This document shows, piece after piece, positions 1 through 10,100 of a stretch of 20,854 nt of DNA. A program made the translations under genes and the position numbers. Each line of letters starts with the position of its first letter. Position 1 is the first letter of the stretch. Below the pieces are notes generated by a model that saw nothing but the letters and a program-made list of their open reading frames with translations, had not been told where the DNA came from and made no database searches. This DNA is from Actinomycetota bacterium. GTDB lineage: Bacteria; Actinomycetota; Actinomycetes; S36-B12; UBA5976. The DNA is taken from positions 1 through 20,854 of the forward strand of contig CANKTT010000011.1 in assembly GCA_947486505.1 (NCBI GenBank), in the 5' to 3' direction.

Positions 1-108
1 AGAAACCATGATTTGAGTGCGCCGAGTTGTTTCCTTGCGTTCAGCTACTCCGCCAGTTTCTTCGCTTTGGCTTTTCAAGGTTTGACTAAAAAACGGAACT
101 TCAACCAT
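1..108 (-). CDS. Probable TetR-type regulator, N-terminus only (partial, left edge)
   Basis: From an ATG at 108-106 the minus strand is open for 36 codons to the window edge. The N-terminus starts MVEVPFFSQTLKSQ and then becomes charged, reaching RKETTRRTQIMVS. The last residues resemble the segment just before helix 1 of TetR-family DNA-binding domains (R-R-x-Q-I-hydrophobic), and a TetR gene also lies near moeZ in mycobacteria (Rv3208 near Rv3206c, from memory). There is no Shine-Dalgarno sequence. The minus-strand hexamer TAGCGT (plus 121-116) lies 7 nt before the ATG, which fits leaderless transcription. The gene is divergent from moeZ. The fragment is too short for a secure family call, and chance openness over 36 codons is possible. 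Confidence 0.42.
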   Translation of the reverse strand, partial: MVEVPFFSQTLKSQSEETGGVAERKETTRRTQIMVS

Positions 109-257
109 GGTCAATACGCTAGAGGATCTGGGATAACTTGGGACACGGGCCCGAAGATTCTGCAAATTACTTGCGATAACTGCCCATAATTTATTGCCAT
201 TAAACATAAAACCGCAAAATAGAGTTTGATAGAGACATAGCGTTCACAGGAGTCGAA

Positions 258-1448
258 ATGTCATTGCCCCCATTGGTCGAACCAGCCGCCGAGCTGACTG
301 TTGATGAAGTGCGTCGATACAGTCGCCATTTGATCATTCCTGATGTTGGTATGGCTGGCCAGAAGCGACTAAAGAATGCAAAAGTTTTATGCGTTGGTGC
401 CGGTGGCCTCGGTAGCCCCGCCCTGATGTATTTGGCGGCGGCTGGAGTAGGAACTCTTGGCATTGTGGAATTCGACACTGTTGATGAATCAAATCTGCAG
501 CGTCAAATCATTCATAGCCAAAGTGATATCGATCGTCCAAAAGTCGACAGTGCTGCCGACACAGTTAAGGGAATCAATCCTTACGTGAATGTAATCAAGC
601 ACGAAGTTCGACTCGATGCCACAAATGTCATGGAAATTTTCGGTCAGTACGACTTAATTGTTGATGGCACAGATAACTTTGCGACTCGATACTTAGTTAA
701 TGATGCTTGCGTTTTACTTAACAAGCCGTATGTCTGGGGTTCGATTTATCGCTTCGATGGACAAGCAAGTGTTTTTTGGTCTGAATACGGGCCTTGCTAC
801 CGTTGCCTTTACCCAGAGCCTCCACCACCGGGCATGGTTCCTTCTTGTTCCGAAGGTGGCGTACTAGGTGTTCTCTGCGCATCAATCGGTTCGATCCAGG
901 TAACTGAAGCGATCAAAGTTATAACTGGAATCGGTGACCCACTTGTTGGATCGTTCATTGTTTATGACGCACTTGAAATGACTTATCGCAAAATCAAAAT
1001 GCGAAAAGACCCAAATTGTGCAGTATGTGGAGAAAATCCAACCGTTACCGAGTTAATCGACTATGAAGCATTTTGTGGTGCAGTATCCACCGAAGCAGCA
1101 GAGGCCATTGTTGATTCAACTATTAACGTTAAGCAATTAGACGAAATGTTAAAGGCGCGGGAACATGGCGAGAAAGACTTCGTGCTAATCGATGTTCGAG
1201 AGCCAAATGAATATGACATCGTAAGTATTCCTGGCTCCGTATTGATTCCAAAGAATGAATTCTTGATGGGTGATGCCTTAACCAAGCTGCCAACAGATAA
1301 GCAGATTGTTCTGCATTGCAAAGTTGGCGGCCGTTCAGCTGAGGTTCTAGCTGCCGTAAAAGGCGCTGGATTTAAAGATGCGATCCATGTTGGTGGCGGC
1401 GTCCTAGCCTGGGTGAGCCAAATCGAGCCCGATAAACCTTCTTACTAA
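258..1448 (+). CDS. moeZ: MoeZ: E1-like adenylyltransferase fused to rhodanese sulfurtransferase
   Basis: The enzyme adenylates the C-terminal glycine of small ubiquitin-like sulfur carriers and then passes them sulfur from a rhodanese persulfide. In actinobacteria MoeZ serves CysO (cysteine synthesis) and MoaD-type carriers (molybdopterin). Visible E1 features: YSRHLIIPDVG (21-31), the nucleotide loop GAGGLGSP (47-54), ESNLQRQ carrying the arginine finger (77-83), DGTDNFATRY (136-145), zinc cysteines C180/C183 and C254/C257, and a conserved Cys at 197. The C-terminal rhodanese domain (about 285-396) has active-site C354 in HCKVGGRS. The length of 396 aa is normal for MoeZ. The ATG is supported by AGGAG at 248-252, 5 nt upstream. 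It is cytosolic. It ends 6 nt before the stop of the convergent membrane-protein gene. All key residues are present. Confidence 0.95.
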   Translation: MSLPPLVEPAAELTVDEVRRYSRHLIIPDVGMAGQKRLKNAKVLCVGAGGLGSPALMYLAAAGVGTLGIVEFDTVDESNLQRQIIHSQSDIDRPKVDSAADTVKGINPYVNVIKHEVRLDATNVMEIFGQYDLIVDGTDNFATRYLVNDACVLLNKPYVWGSIYRFDGQASVFWSEYGPCYRCLYPEPPPPGMVPSCSEGGVLGVLCASIGSIQVTEAIKVITGIGDPLVGSFIVYDALEMTYRKIKMRKDPNCAVCGENPTVTELIDYEAFCGAVSTEAAEAIVDSTINVKQLDEMLKAREHGEKDFVLIDVREPNEYDIVSIPGSVLIPKNEFLMGDALTKLPTDKQIVLHCKVGGRSAEVLAAVKGAGFKDAIHVGGGVLAWVSQIEPDKPSY

Positions 1449-1454
1449 TTGGAT

Positions 1455-3845
1455 TTATAGGTCACCGGTTCGCTGCAAATTCCGCAACGCAAACCAACCT
1501 GGAATGGTTGGAATCCAGAACGTCATCAAGCGGAATATCAAAGTAGCTGAAATTGCTACGGCAGGGTCAATTCCAGCAGCAGTCAGGCCTGCCGCCAGGG
1601 CAGCTTCCACGGCTCCTAAGCCACCGGGTGTTGGTGCGGCTTGACCGACAATCGAGCCAGCCAGGTAGACCAAGGCGATTGCTGCTATTGAAGAATCTGT
1701 CGTGAAAGCCCTAACGGCTGCAACGAGGCAAGCACAGTAGGACACGTTCAGAAGTAAGACTCCAAAAACCCCAGTCACCAACTTGTTGGGTTGGTTAGCT
1801 AGCGACGAAAGTCTCGGTAGCACTTGGGAGAAAATCGGCTGAATTTTTCCAGTAGTCCAATGCCTAACATTTGGAATTGTGAAGAGAGCAGAGGCTGAAA
1901 GTGCAATCACGAGAAACACAATAATTGCAGTGCGAGGTGGCCGAAATGAAAAATCACTTGAAGTTCCAGCGGCAATAACTGTTATAAAAAGCAAAGAAAT
2001 GTGACTAAAGAAAGACATAACCTGGGCAACTGCGACGCTGGCTCCAGCCAGTGCTGTGCTCATTCCTTGTTTTGAAAGGTAGCGCACATTGATTGCAACC
2101 GACCCTAGAGTTGGCGGGGCTACCAGAGTTGCGAATGAAGCCGCCCATTGCGCCTGAAATGTTTTCCAAAATCTGAGTCGCTCAGGCACAACTCCAGTAA
2201 GAGCGAAGGTTGCGCCTACGTAAGTAAGTCCAGAACACAACAATCCAACTAACAACCAACTCGTGTCGGCTGTTCGGAATACTTCGGAGAAGTTCACTTG
2301 GCCGAGCTGGGTCAGTAAGAGATACGCCGCAATGGTCCCGGCGAAAATAGTAAGTAACGTTCGTGGCTTAACGCGTTCGATTTCTATTTCTTCAGCATTT
2401 GTTTCTGGCATATTCTGCAAGATGTTTTCCCGCAGAGTTGTGAGCAGTTCGCGATTGTCCTTGAGCTGGGCACGGGTACGTTGTGACAGTGCAACTGGTT
2501 GCAAGGCAGGCAAGGCACGAGCTAGGCCTGCATCTCCAAGTACAACTCGGCCAGCTTGGATTGCGCGCTCTGGATCAGCAGACAGGGAAAGCGTAACTAA
2601 TGCTTCCGCTAGATCAATTCGCAGCAGAACTTCGGATGCGGCGATGGTTCCATCGTCGATCCCTTGGATGTAAACCTTGCCATCGTTAGCTTGCAAGAAG
2701 TTTTCAGCGATTAAAGTTCGATGTGCAATACGTGCCGACTGTAGATCACGAACGATTTCCCAGGCCCCAGCAAGTTCAGCATCTCCTAATGAATGTCCAA
2801 CTGATGCAAAAGTTCGCCCGGGTACATGCTCGAAGGCAAGGACAGCCGCATCGGGACCAACTTCAGCCACAGCGATTAAATGCTGTGTTGAGATTCCTGC
2901 GGTTGACATAGCCCAACTGTTGAGGGCTATTCGCTCCAGCCGCCTTCGCATTGAAGTGCCAGAGCCACCTGAGTCATCGCGCAATCGAACAGATCGGTAA
3001 ACCGCCTGAGCCAGGCCAGCACCTTCTAGGTCTCTATCCAACACAATCAAATCAATGCGCTGACCATCAGTTGTGCTGGCATCGTATTTGCGACCAGACT
3101 CCAAAACTTCAGCAGCACGAAGCAATGTGAGAGGCAGACCAAGCGCAGTCATGGCTTTTGCAATTTCATTTCCAGACGGGCGCGTTGTGTCAGTTCCAAG
3201 TAAGTAGCGAATCAACAAGCCAGTTGCCCAACCAGCAAGAAGTGAAACACCAAGACCAGCTGCTGTAACACCGCCACTGACAATGTTTGCGAGCGCAATT
3301 GATCCGATAACTACACCTGCAACAATGTTCCACTTTGGCCGCGACATGATGCGCGCAACAGTAGTGAAGGCAGCCAAGCCACCTACGACAATGCTGAAGG
3401 GAACTGCAGTTGCTGGATCGGTGGTGCCAGCAAAGGTGAGTAGTAATCTCTCAGAGCCAGACTGGATTAATGCCCAAGTAGTTGCTGTCAGAATAACGAC
3501 GGCGAAAAGCAGAGCAGCAATAGATTCGACGAGTTGCCGGGCACGCTTTCGTATTAACAAATCTAATGCGGCCGCAGCCGGAAAAATCAAAGCCCCAAAA
3601 CCACTGACTAAGTTAGTTAGCAAAATAACTGGCGCCGGAAGACCACTTGCACCTTGCGAGATATCTTGATCAATACCGGTCGTAGTGCTCTGGGCTACAT
3701 AAGCAAGTAGTCCAACGATTGCGATTGCAAAAATCGTAAAGGCAAATCGCACCAAGTCTGCTGGTCGCCGTAATCTACGGTCGATAACAGCGTCTTCAAT
3801 TACGAGGGTCTGGCCAGAGGCTGATTGTGCCACGGCAACCCCCAA
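1455..3845 (-). CDS. Membrane protein: degenerate kinase-like domain plus flippase-like LPG-synthase TM domain (TIGR00374/UPF0104 type)
   Basis: A 796-aa protein in three parts. Residues about 32-215 hold roughly six hydrophobic segments. Residues about 245-475 form a soluble domain with a kinase-like catalytic loop, HRTLIAEN (375-382), where active kinases have HRDLxxxN; the DFG position reads GID (395-397), so both catalytic and Mg-binding Asp are lost. Residues about 495-790 form a polytopic domain with PTPGGLGAVEAALAAGL (739-755), the signature of the lysylphosphatidylglycerol-synthase TM/flippase-like family. The substrate is unknown; a lipid or envelope-precursor transport role is inference. 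The start is uncertain: TTG at 3845 has no nearby SD, and GTG at 3833 follows a G-run at about 5 nt spacing. It is convergent with moeZ and divergent from adnA. Confidence 0.85.
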   Translation of the reverse strand: MGVAVAQSASGQTLVIEDAVIDRRLRRPADLVRFAFTIFAIAIVGLLAYVAQSTTTGIDQDISQGASGLPAPVILLTNLVSGFGALIFPAAAALDLLIRKRARQLVESIAALLFAVVILTATTWALIQSGSERLLLTFAGTTDPATAVPFSIVVGGLAAFTTVARIMSRPKWNIVAGVVIGSIALANIVSGGVTAAGLGVSLLAGWATGLLIRYLLGTDTTRPSGNEIAKAMTALGLPLTLLRAAEVLESGRKYDASTTDGQRIDLIVLDRDLEGAGLAQAVYRSVRLRDDSGGSGTSMRRRLERIALNSWAMSTAGISTQHLIAVAEVGPDAAVLAFEHVPGRTFASVGHSLGDAELAGAWEIVRDLQSARIAHRTLIAENFLQANDGKVYIQGIDDGTIAASEVLLRIDLAEALVTLSLSADPERAIQAGRVVLGDAGLARALPALQPVALSQRTRAQLKDNRELLTTLRENILQNMPETNAEEIEIERVKPRTLLTIFAGTIAAYLLLTQLGQVNFSEVFRTADTSWLLVGLLCSGLTYVGATFALTGVVPERLRFWKTFQAQWAASFATLVAPPTLGSVAINVRYLSKQGMSTALAGASVAVAQVMSFFSHISLLFITVIAAGTSSDFSFRPPRTAIIVFLVIALSASALFTIPNVRHWTTGKIQPIFSQVLPRLSSLANQPNKLVTGVFGVLLLNVSYCACLVAAVRAFTTDSSIAAIALVYLAGSIVGQAAPTPGGLGAVEAALAAGLTAAGIDPAVAISATLIFRLMTFWIPTIPGWFALRNLQRTGDL

Positions 3846-3951
3846 TCGATAGTGCGTTAAATGTACTTACCTCCATAATCTTGCCTGAAAAATCAAGGAA
3901 TGCGAAAGCCTAAAGCTGATTTGTCACTGGTACATGGTGGAATAAGGAGCA

Positions 3952-6900
3952 ATGACTCGTTTAATTCTTGATCGCACCCCGGTATTGCCGTATGTTGCGC
4001 CGATCCTTGATGAAGACCAACTTCGTGTTGTTAATCATCGACAAGGCGCTATGCGGGTTTTGGCAGGTCCAGGTACCGGCAAGACCACGACTCTGGTTTC
4101 CGCGATGGCTGCTCGACTATCTGGACCAGACGCACTGCACCCAAATCAAGTTCTAGGTCTAACGTTTGGACGTCGCGCGGCAATCAATTGGCGTGATCAG
4201 GTAACTGCTGCCGTTGGTGGTGGAGTTGTGCCATTAGTTAGTACCTTTCATTCGTTTTGCTATGCGCTGATCCGACAGTTTCAATCTGACGAACTTTACG
4301 TTTCAGCAACGCGCCTGCTATCTGGTCCCGAGCAACAAGTTCGATCAAGGCAACTTTTTGCGGATGCAATTGCCGACCAAAGACTTGATTGGCCAGAAGA
4401 CTTAATACCAGCAGTTGGAACGAGGGGATTAGCTGAAGAAATCCGCGCAGTCATGTCTCGAACTCGTTCGCACATGATGGATCCTGAAGAATTAACAGCG
4501 CTCGGAAACAGCACGGGTCGACAAACCTGGACTTCTATTGGCGTATTCATGGATGAGTATCTAGATGTTTTAGATGCTGAAGGCGTATTGGATTACTCCG
4601 AGTTGATTTACCGCGCAGTTCTGTTGAGTCACAGACCTGATGTGCAAGATTACTTGCACAAAACCTTTAGCGCTATTTATGTTGATGAATATCAAGACAC
4701 CGACCCGGGCCAAGTGGCACTTCTCAAAGCAATGGTAAATGCTGATAGCGCTTTAGTAGTTGTTGGAGATGTTGATCAGGCAATCTATGGTTTTCGCGGA
4801 GCTGACGAAGCTGGTATCAGAAATTTTGAACAAGAGTTTGAAAATGTGTTCACTCAACCCATAGAAAACGTTGTGCTTTCAACATGCCGACGATTTGGTT
4901 CCCAGATTCGATCAGCTGCCAGTGCGGTAATTGGTGATCGAATTCCAGCCGGCTTTAACTCAGTCGATATTCACAAACATCGAAATCCAAAATGTGTTTC
5001 TGAGAATCTTGGTGAAATTACAATTCAAACTTTTGATTCACCTGGAGCAGAGGCATCTCACATTGCTGACATTATTGCGCGAGCTCATGCCAGTCAGAAT
5101 TTGCAATGGTCAGACTTTGCGGTAATCGTTCGATCTGCCGTGGTTTCGATTCCTACGATTTATCGAGCATTTGTTGCGGCTGGAATTCCAGTTGAGGTTG
5201 CGGCTGATGAAATTCCGCTTCACCAAGATCCAGCGGTGTCGCCGCTGGTCACTGCACTTCGCATTATTGATAATCCAAGGCATGCCACAGTCGATGTTGT
5301 AGCAGACTTGTTAAGTGGCCCACTTGCCACGATAGATCCAGTGGACTTAAGGCGCTTTGGCAGTTATCTGCGAAAAGCAGATCGAACACCCGAGCGGGCG
5401 CCACGGCCGGCATTAGTTTTAATTGGCGAAGCATTACTTAACCCGAATCTCTTGTTGGATATTCCGTCGGGGCGACATGATTCGGTAGTAAGTGCGATTC
5501 AAAAAGTTGGAACAGTTTTAATCGATGCTCGCAAACTTATGAATTCAGGTGCTAGCCCACACGAAGTACTTTGGAGCATTTGGCAGGGAACTTCCTGGCC
5601 AACGCGATTGCAAGAGCAGGCTTTAGGGTTTGGGACTCAAAGCACTCGAGCACACCGCGACTTAGATGCAATTTGCTCACTCTTCGATCTTGCTAATCGA
5701 TTTGTGGCCCGGGGTAGAGGCAAAGATTTAACAAACTTCCTTGATGAAATCCAAGCGCAAGAGATTCCGGCTGAAGCTTTGGCTGAAAATGATGTTCGCA
5801 ACGATTCAGTACGGCTACTGACTGCACATCGATCCAAAGGTTTGCAGTGGAAGTATGTAGTTGTGGCTGGCGCACAAGAAGAGCTGTGGCCAGATCTTCG
5901 GCAACATCAGACTTTACTCCAGTCTGATCGCATCGGTCCGAAAACCGAGTTGATGGCAATGACGATGCGTGAACTGTTAGCCCAAGAGCGACGCCTGTTT
6001 TATGTTGCACTTACTCGCGCTATGCAAACACTTTTAATTACTGCAACAGATACTTCAGTTCGAGATGATGGAGTAGCCCCATCTAGATTTATCGACGACA
6101 TCGTCACTGCTATGCCGCAAGTTGAAGTCAAACACACTTCGGGTCGTCCCAAGAGACCGCTAAGTCCAGAGGGTGTGATCGCGAACTTGCGGCGCACGTT
6201 GAGTTCCCCAGATACTTCGCAAGCCTTAAAGTTTGCTGCCGCCAATCGACTTGCACAGTTGCCTGCAATTGATGGGAACTTATTTTTTCATGCTGACCCC
6301 GATAAGTGGTGGGGAGTTCAGGATCAAACTCGCAACCAGCGACCAGTTAATTCACAAGTGTCTATTTCAGCCTCTGGAATTACTGCCATCGAACATTGCC
6401 CTGCTCAGTGGTTCTTAGAACGCAAACTAAATGCGCTTTCCCAATCTGCAACACCAATGATATTTGGAAACGCGTTACACGCCATTGCCCAGGCCTTATC
6501 CGCCGGTGAAATTGCCTATGACATATCTGCGATCGATGAACAACTAGATCGCCTGTGGCCAGGCATGGGCTACGAAGCTGCCTGGGAAAGTTCACGGGAA
6601 CGAACTGCAGCCCACGATGCATCGGTACGACTATTAACTTGGATGCTTGAACACAAAGACCAGCCGAGCATCACTGAATCGGCGCTGTCTTGGCAGACCT
6701 CCGTTGATGTCGAAAACCCTGATGGCTCGATGCGAAAAGTGGACGTAGCCATATCGGGTAGAGCTGATCGAATCGAATTCAGCGAAAACGGAATCATGAT
6801 TTTCGACTTCAAAACAAGTAAAGATGCCAAAAAGAGCAAGGACTTGTTTAAAGATGTGCAACTAGCTCTCTATACCTTCTTGCTGGAGCACGGAAACTTT

Positions 6901-7194
6901 GAGAAAGACGATGTTGCTATTGCCCGAGAACCTGAGCAAGAGGTTCAAGGTGCGGCTTTGGTCCAATTACGTGTTGGCGAAAAAGACAATTCAGATCTTG
7001 CACTAGTTCAACAAGTCTCACCTGAGACCCATGATGAAAACTCGCCAATCTCGCTGACTCAACGTATCGGTCAGGCAGCTTTGGTCGTGCTCGACGAACG
7101 GTATGAAGCGCGTTACGAAGATCAAAAGTGCAAGTTGTGTAAAGTTCGTATGCTGTGTCCGGCAACACCTGAAGGAAAGCAGGTTTTGTCGTGA
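3952..7194 (+). CDS. adnA: AdnA: helicase-nuclease subunit with Fe-S nuclease domain
   Basis: Subunit of the AdnAB complex that unwinds and resects DNA double-strand breaks before recombination. The 1080-aa protein has an SF1A motor: Walker A AGPGTGKTT (38-46), TFGRRAA (motif Ia), DEYQDTD (245-251), VVGDVDQAIYGFRGAD (270-285), STCRRF, LLTAHRSKGLQW (622-633) and ERRLFYVALTRA (679-690). The C-terminal PD-(D/E)XK nuclease shows GNALH (H843), GRADRIE (D939), FDFKTSK (D952, K954) and DVQLALY (968-974). C816 with C1060-x2-C1063-x5-C1069 makes the Fe-S cluster pattern known from AddB and AdnA; this, and being first of the pair, separates it from AdnB. The ATG has AAGGAG only 2 nt upstream, an unusually short spacing. 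The stop overlaps the adnB start by 4 nt (GTGA), implying coupled translation. Confidence 0.93.
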   Translation: MTRLILDRTPVLPYVAPILDEDQLRVVNHRQGAMRVLAGPGTGKTTTLVSAMAARLSGPDALHPNQVLGLTFGRRAAINWRDQVTAAVGGGVVPLVSTFHSFCYALIRQFQSDELYVSATRLLSGPEQQVRSRQLFADAIADQRLDWPEDLIPAVGTRGLAEEIRAVMSRTRSHMMDPEELTALGNSTGRQTWTSIGVFMDEYLDVLDAEGVLDYSELIYRAVLLSHRPDVQDYLHKTFSAIYVDEYQDTDPGQVALLKAMVNADSALVVVGDVDQAIYGFRGADEAGIRNFEQEFENVFTQPIENVVLSTCRRFGSQIRSAASAVIGDRIPAGFNSVDIHKHRNPKCVSENLGEITIQTFDSPGAEASHIADIIARAHASQNLQWSDFAVIVRSAVVSIPTIYRAFVAAGIPVEVAADEIPLHQDPAVSPLVTALRIIDNPRHATVDVVADLLSGPLATIDPVDLRRFGSYLRKADRTPERAPRPALVLIGEALLNPNLLLDIPSGRHDSVVSAIQKVGTVLIDARKLMNSGASPHEVLWSIWQGTSWPTRLQEQALGFGTQSTRAHRDLDAICSLFDLANRFVARGRGKDLTNFLDEIQAQEIPAEALAENDVRNDSVRLLTAHRSKGLQWKYVVVAGAQEELWPDLRQHQTLLQSDRIGPKTELMAMTMRELLAQERRLFYVALTRAMQTLLITATDTSVRDDGVAPSRFIDDIVTAMPQVEVKHTSGRPKRPLSPEGVIANLRRTLSSPDTSQALKFAAANRLAQLPAIDGNLFFHADPDKWWGVQDQTRNQRPVNSQVSISASGITAIEHCPAQWFLERKLNALSQSATPMIFGNALHAIAQALSAGEIAYDISAIDEQLDRLWPGMGYEAAWESSRERTAAHDASVRLLTWMLEHKDQPSITESALSWQTSVDVENPDGSMRKVDVAISGRADRIEFSENGIMIFDFKTSKDAKKSKDLFKDVQLALYTFLLEHGNFEKDDVAIAREPEQEVQGAALVQLRVGEKDNSDLALVQQVSPETHDENSPISLTQRIGQAALVVLDERYEARYEDQKCKLCKVRMLCPATPEGKQVLS

Positions 7195-10100
7195 AAGATA
7201 TAACTCCATCTGACTTAACGAAAGTCCTTGGCTTTAATCCAAGTGCTGAACAAATCGCAGCGATCATATCGCCACTTGAACCAAGCATGATTGTTGCAGG
7301 CGCTGGCACAGGTAAGACCACTGTTATGGCTGGCCGGATTGCTTGGTTGATTATGACCCAGCAAGTCCCACCAGATCGAATTCTTGGTCTGACATTTACT
7401 ACCAAGGCAGCAAACGAATTACTGACCAGAGTTCGAAGCTTTTTGCCAGCCGCGATTACATACCTACCGGATGAGTCTGTCCACGCTGATTTAGGCGAGC
7501 CAATCATTTCAACATACAACGCCTTTGGCTCACGACTACTTAAAGAGCATGCACTTCGCCTTGGCCTTGAGCCAGATGCCCGTGTTGTAGTCGACGCGAC
7601 ACGATACCAATTGGCAATGCGCGTAGTTTGCCAATCAAACTATGACTTAGGTGGCCTTGGCTACAGTCCAACAACTGCGGTGACCGAGATGTTGAAACTT
7701 GATGAACAGTGCTCAAACTATTTAGTGGATCCTAATCACATCATTGAAAAAGACTCCCAAAGATTGATCAACCTTGAGGGCATCGAGAAAAAACAAGAGC
7801 TTACCCATGACATGATTACAACTTGTTTAAAGCGAATTTCACTAGCTAAGTTGGTTTTAGATTTCAGGCAAGCGAAGATCTCAAACGACATAATCGATTA
7901 CGCAGATCAGATCCGCCTCGCAGCACAGATAGCCCAAAACTCCCAAGCCATGCGGGATATTTTAAAAGAGCAATTCCATGTTGTTTTGCTTGATGAATAC
8001 CAAGACACATCCTTGTCCCAAAAAGTGCTATTGCAGGAACTATTTGGTCAAGGTCATCCAGTCATGGCAGTTGGTGACCCTTGCCAAGCAATTTACGGAT
8101 GGCGTGGTGCCGAAATTACAAACATGGAAAATTTCAAGACAGACTTTGAGCGGCAGGTCGGTGGCGCTTGGGAGCCAGCCAAGATTTACAAACTAACTGC
8201 TAACCGACGTTCTGGGAAAAAAGTTTTGGATGTAGCAAACTCGTTAAGCAATAAGTTGCGAGCGCTCCACCCAGAGATTGTTGAACTTGTAACTGCAGAC
8301 GACGCAAAACCAGTCGGAGAAATTCACACGGCCCTACTTCCAACATTCGCTGATGAAGTTGAATGGGTAGCCGAGCAAATTTCAAAGATTAAACCTGTTA
8401 AGAGTTGGAATGAAGTAGCCGTTCTGCTGCGTGAGAAAAAGAACGCACAGTATTACGTCAATGCTCTGGAGTTGCGGGGAATTCCAGTTCAGGTTGTTGA
8501 CCCTGGTGCACTGGTAAATCTGGCGGAAGTTCGTGAGGTTGTCAGTTACCTAGAAGCTATTTATGATCCAACTGCAAATTCAGCTTTAGCGCGAATCTTG
8601 TTAAGTCCACGCTGGCAGATTGGACCTCGTAATCTCGCGATCCTAGGTAGGCATGCCTCTGAACTGGTTCGAATAGATGTTACGGCCGAAATGCCAATTG
8701 ATGTTCAGCTCGATCATATTGTTTCTGCAGTCGACAAATCCCAACGCGTAAGTTTGCTCGATGCCCTGGAGCTTGTAGGAGAAGATGAGTCATTACCTTA
8801 TTCTCCTGAGGCGAGAGTTCGATTAGTTGAACTCGCGAGCCAGCTTCGAATGTTACGAAAGTTTTGCAATGAGTCCGCCATTGACTTGATCTCGCGAATC
8901 ATCCGCGTCACTGGAATTGGAATCGAGGCAATGGCAACCAATTCGCCTGAAGGCTCTACGCATTTTGATCGCCTTGCGGCTTTGCTAGACCTTGCAGGAA
9001 ATTTTAGGAATCTTGAAGGCGACTCCAGTGTTGCGTCATTCTTGGAATATCTACGCACTGGGCAAAGATTTAATTCCTTAGTAGATGCAGACGTCACACT
9101 CAGTGACAACGCCGTGATCATTATGTCGATTCACAAATCAAAAGGCCTGGAGTTTCCAATAGTTGTAGTTCCCGACCTAACGGTTGGTGTTTTTCCATCA
9201 ACTCCCAAAGATCGACATTGGCCGAAAAATGCGTTCCGAATTCCACCCGATGCACTCGGTGCTCCAATCAATCCGTTGCTACCAGATTTTCCAGGTCCAG
9301 TGGGTCCCCGTGGCGTCGATTTCAAAGCATTCACGAGTGCCGCTGGCGAACTTGCAACTATTGATGAACGCCGATTGGCTTACGTAGCAGTCACGCGTGC
9401 GGAGCAAAAAGTTATTGCAAGTGGATCTTGGTGGGGTCCGACTCAATCGAAACTGCGCGGTCCGAGTGAATTTCTTATCAACTTGCATGATGACGCCACA
9501 AACCCTGATGTTTGGACCTTGACACCGGATGCAGATGCGACAAACCCTATGTTGTCGGATGTTCAGTATCTGTCTTGGCCAGCGCAGATCGATCCGGCAA
9601 AACAATTGCAAATTCGAAATGATGCTGAACTTGTTAAATCGGCAAAAATTGATTTGCACGATGAGTCAGGTTTAAATCTCGAGGAGATTGCTCTAGTTGA
9701 ATCATGGCAACAAGATATTGACGCCTTGGTCTTGCAATCACGTCAGTTTGAATCCACTGAAAGATTGGTGCGGATACCTAGTTCATTATCTGCAAGTCAG
9801 TTGATTGCTTTGAATACTGACGAAGATACCTTTTTAAAATCTCTGGTTAGGCCGATGCCACGTAAGCCATCAAGTGCTGCGGATCGCGGAACTAATTTCC
9901 ACTCCTGGGTTGAAACTTTTTATGGCAGAAGAACTTTGATTGATACGGAAACTCTTTCTGGGGCAATGGATGATGAGATTTACACAGATGAGCAAATGCA
10001 GACTCTGAAATCCGCATTTGCATCTGGTCCATTTTTTGATCGGACTCCAGCCTCACTTGAACTTCCTTTTGCTTTAGTACTAGGCGGCAGAACTTTGCGC

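Noticed and set aside
2263..3669. Several plus-strand open frames inside the membrane-protein gene
   Set aside because: They are antisense shadows, compositionally biased (Ser/Arg/Ala-rich), with no recognisable domains.
6917..7519. A 200-codon open frame on the minus strand across the adnA/adnB junction
   Set aside because: It lies wholly antisense to two confidently assigned helicase genes, shows no recognisable motif and has no SD; an antisense shadow.
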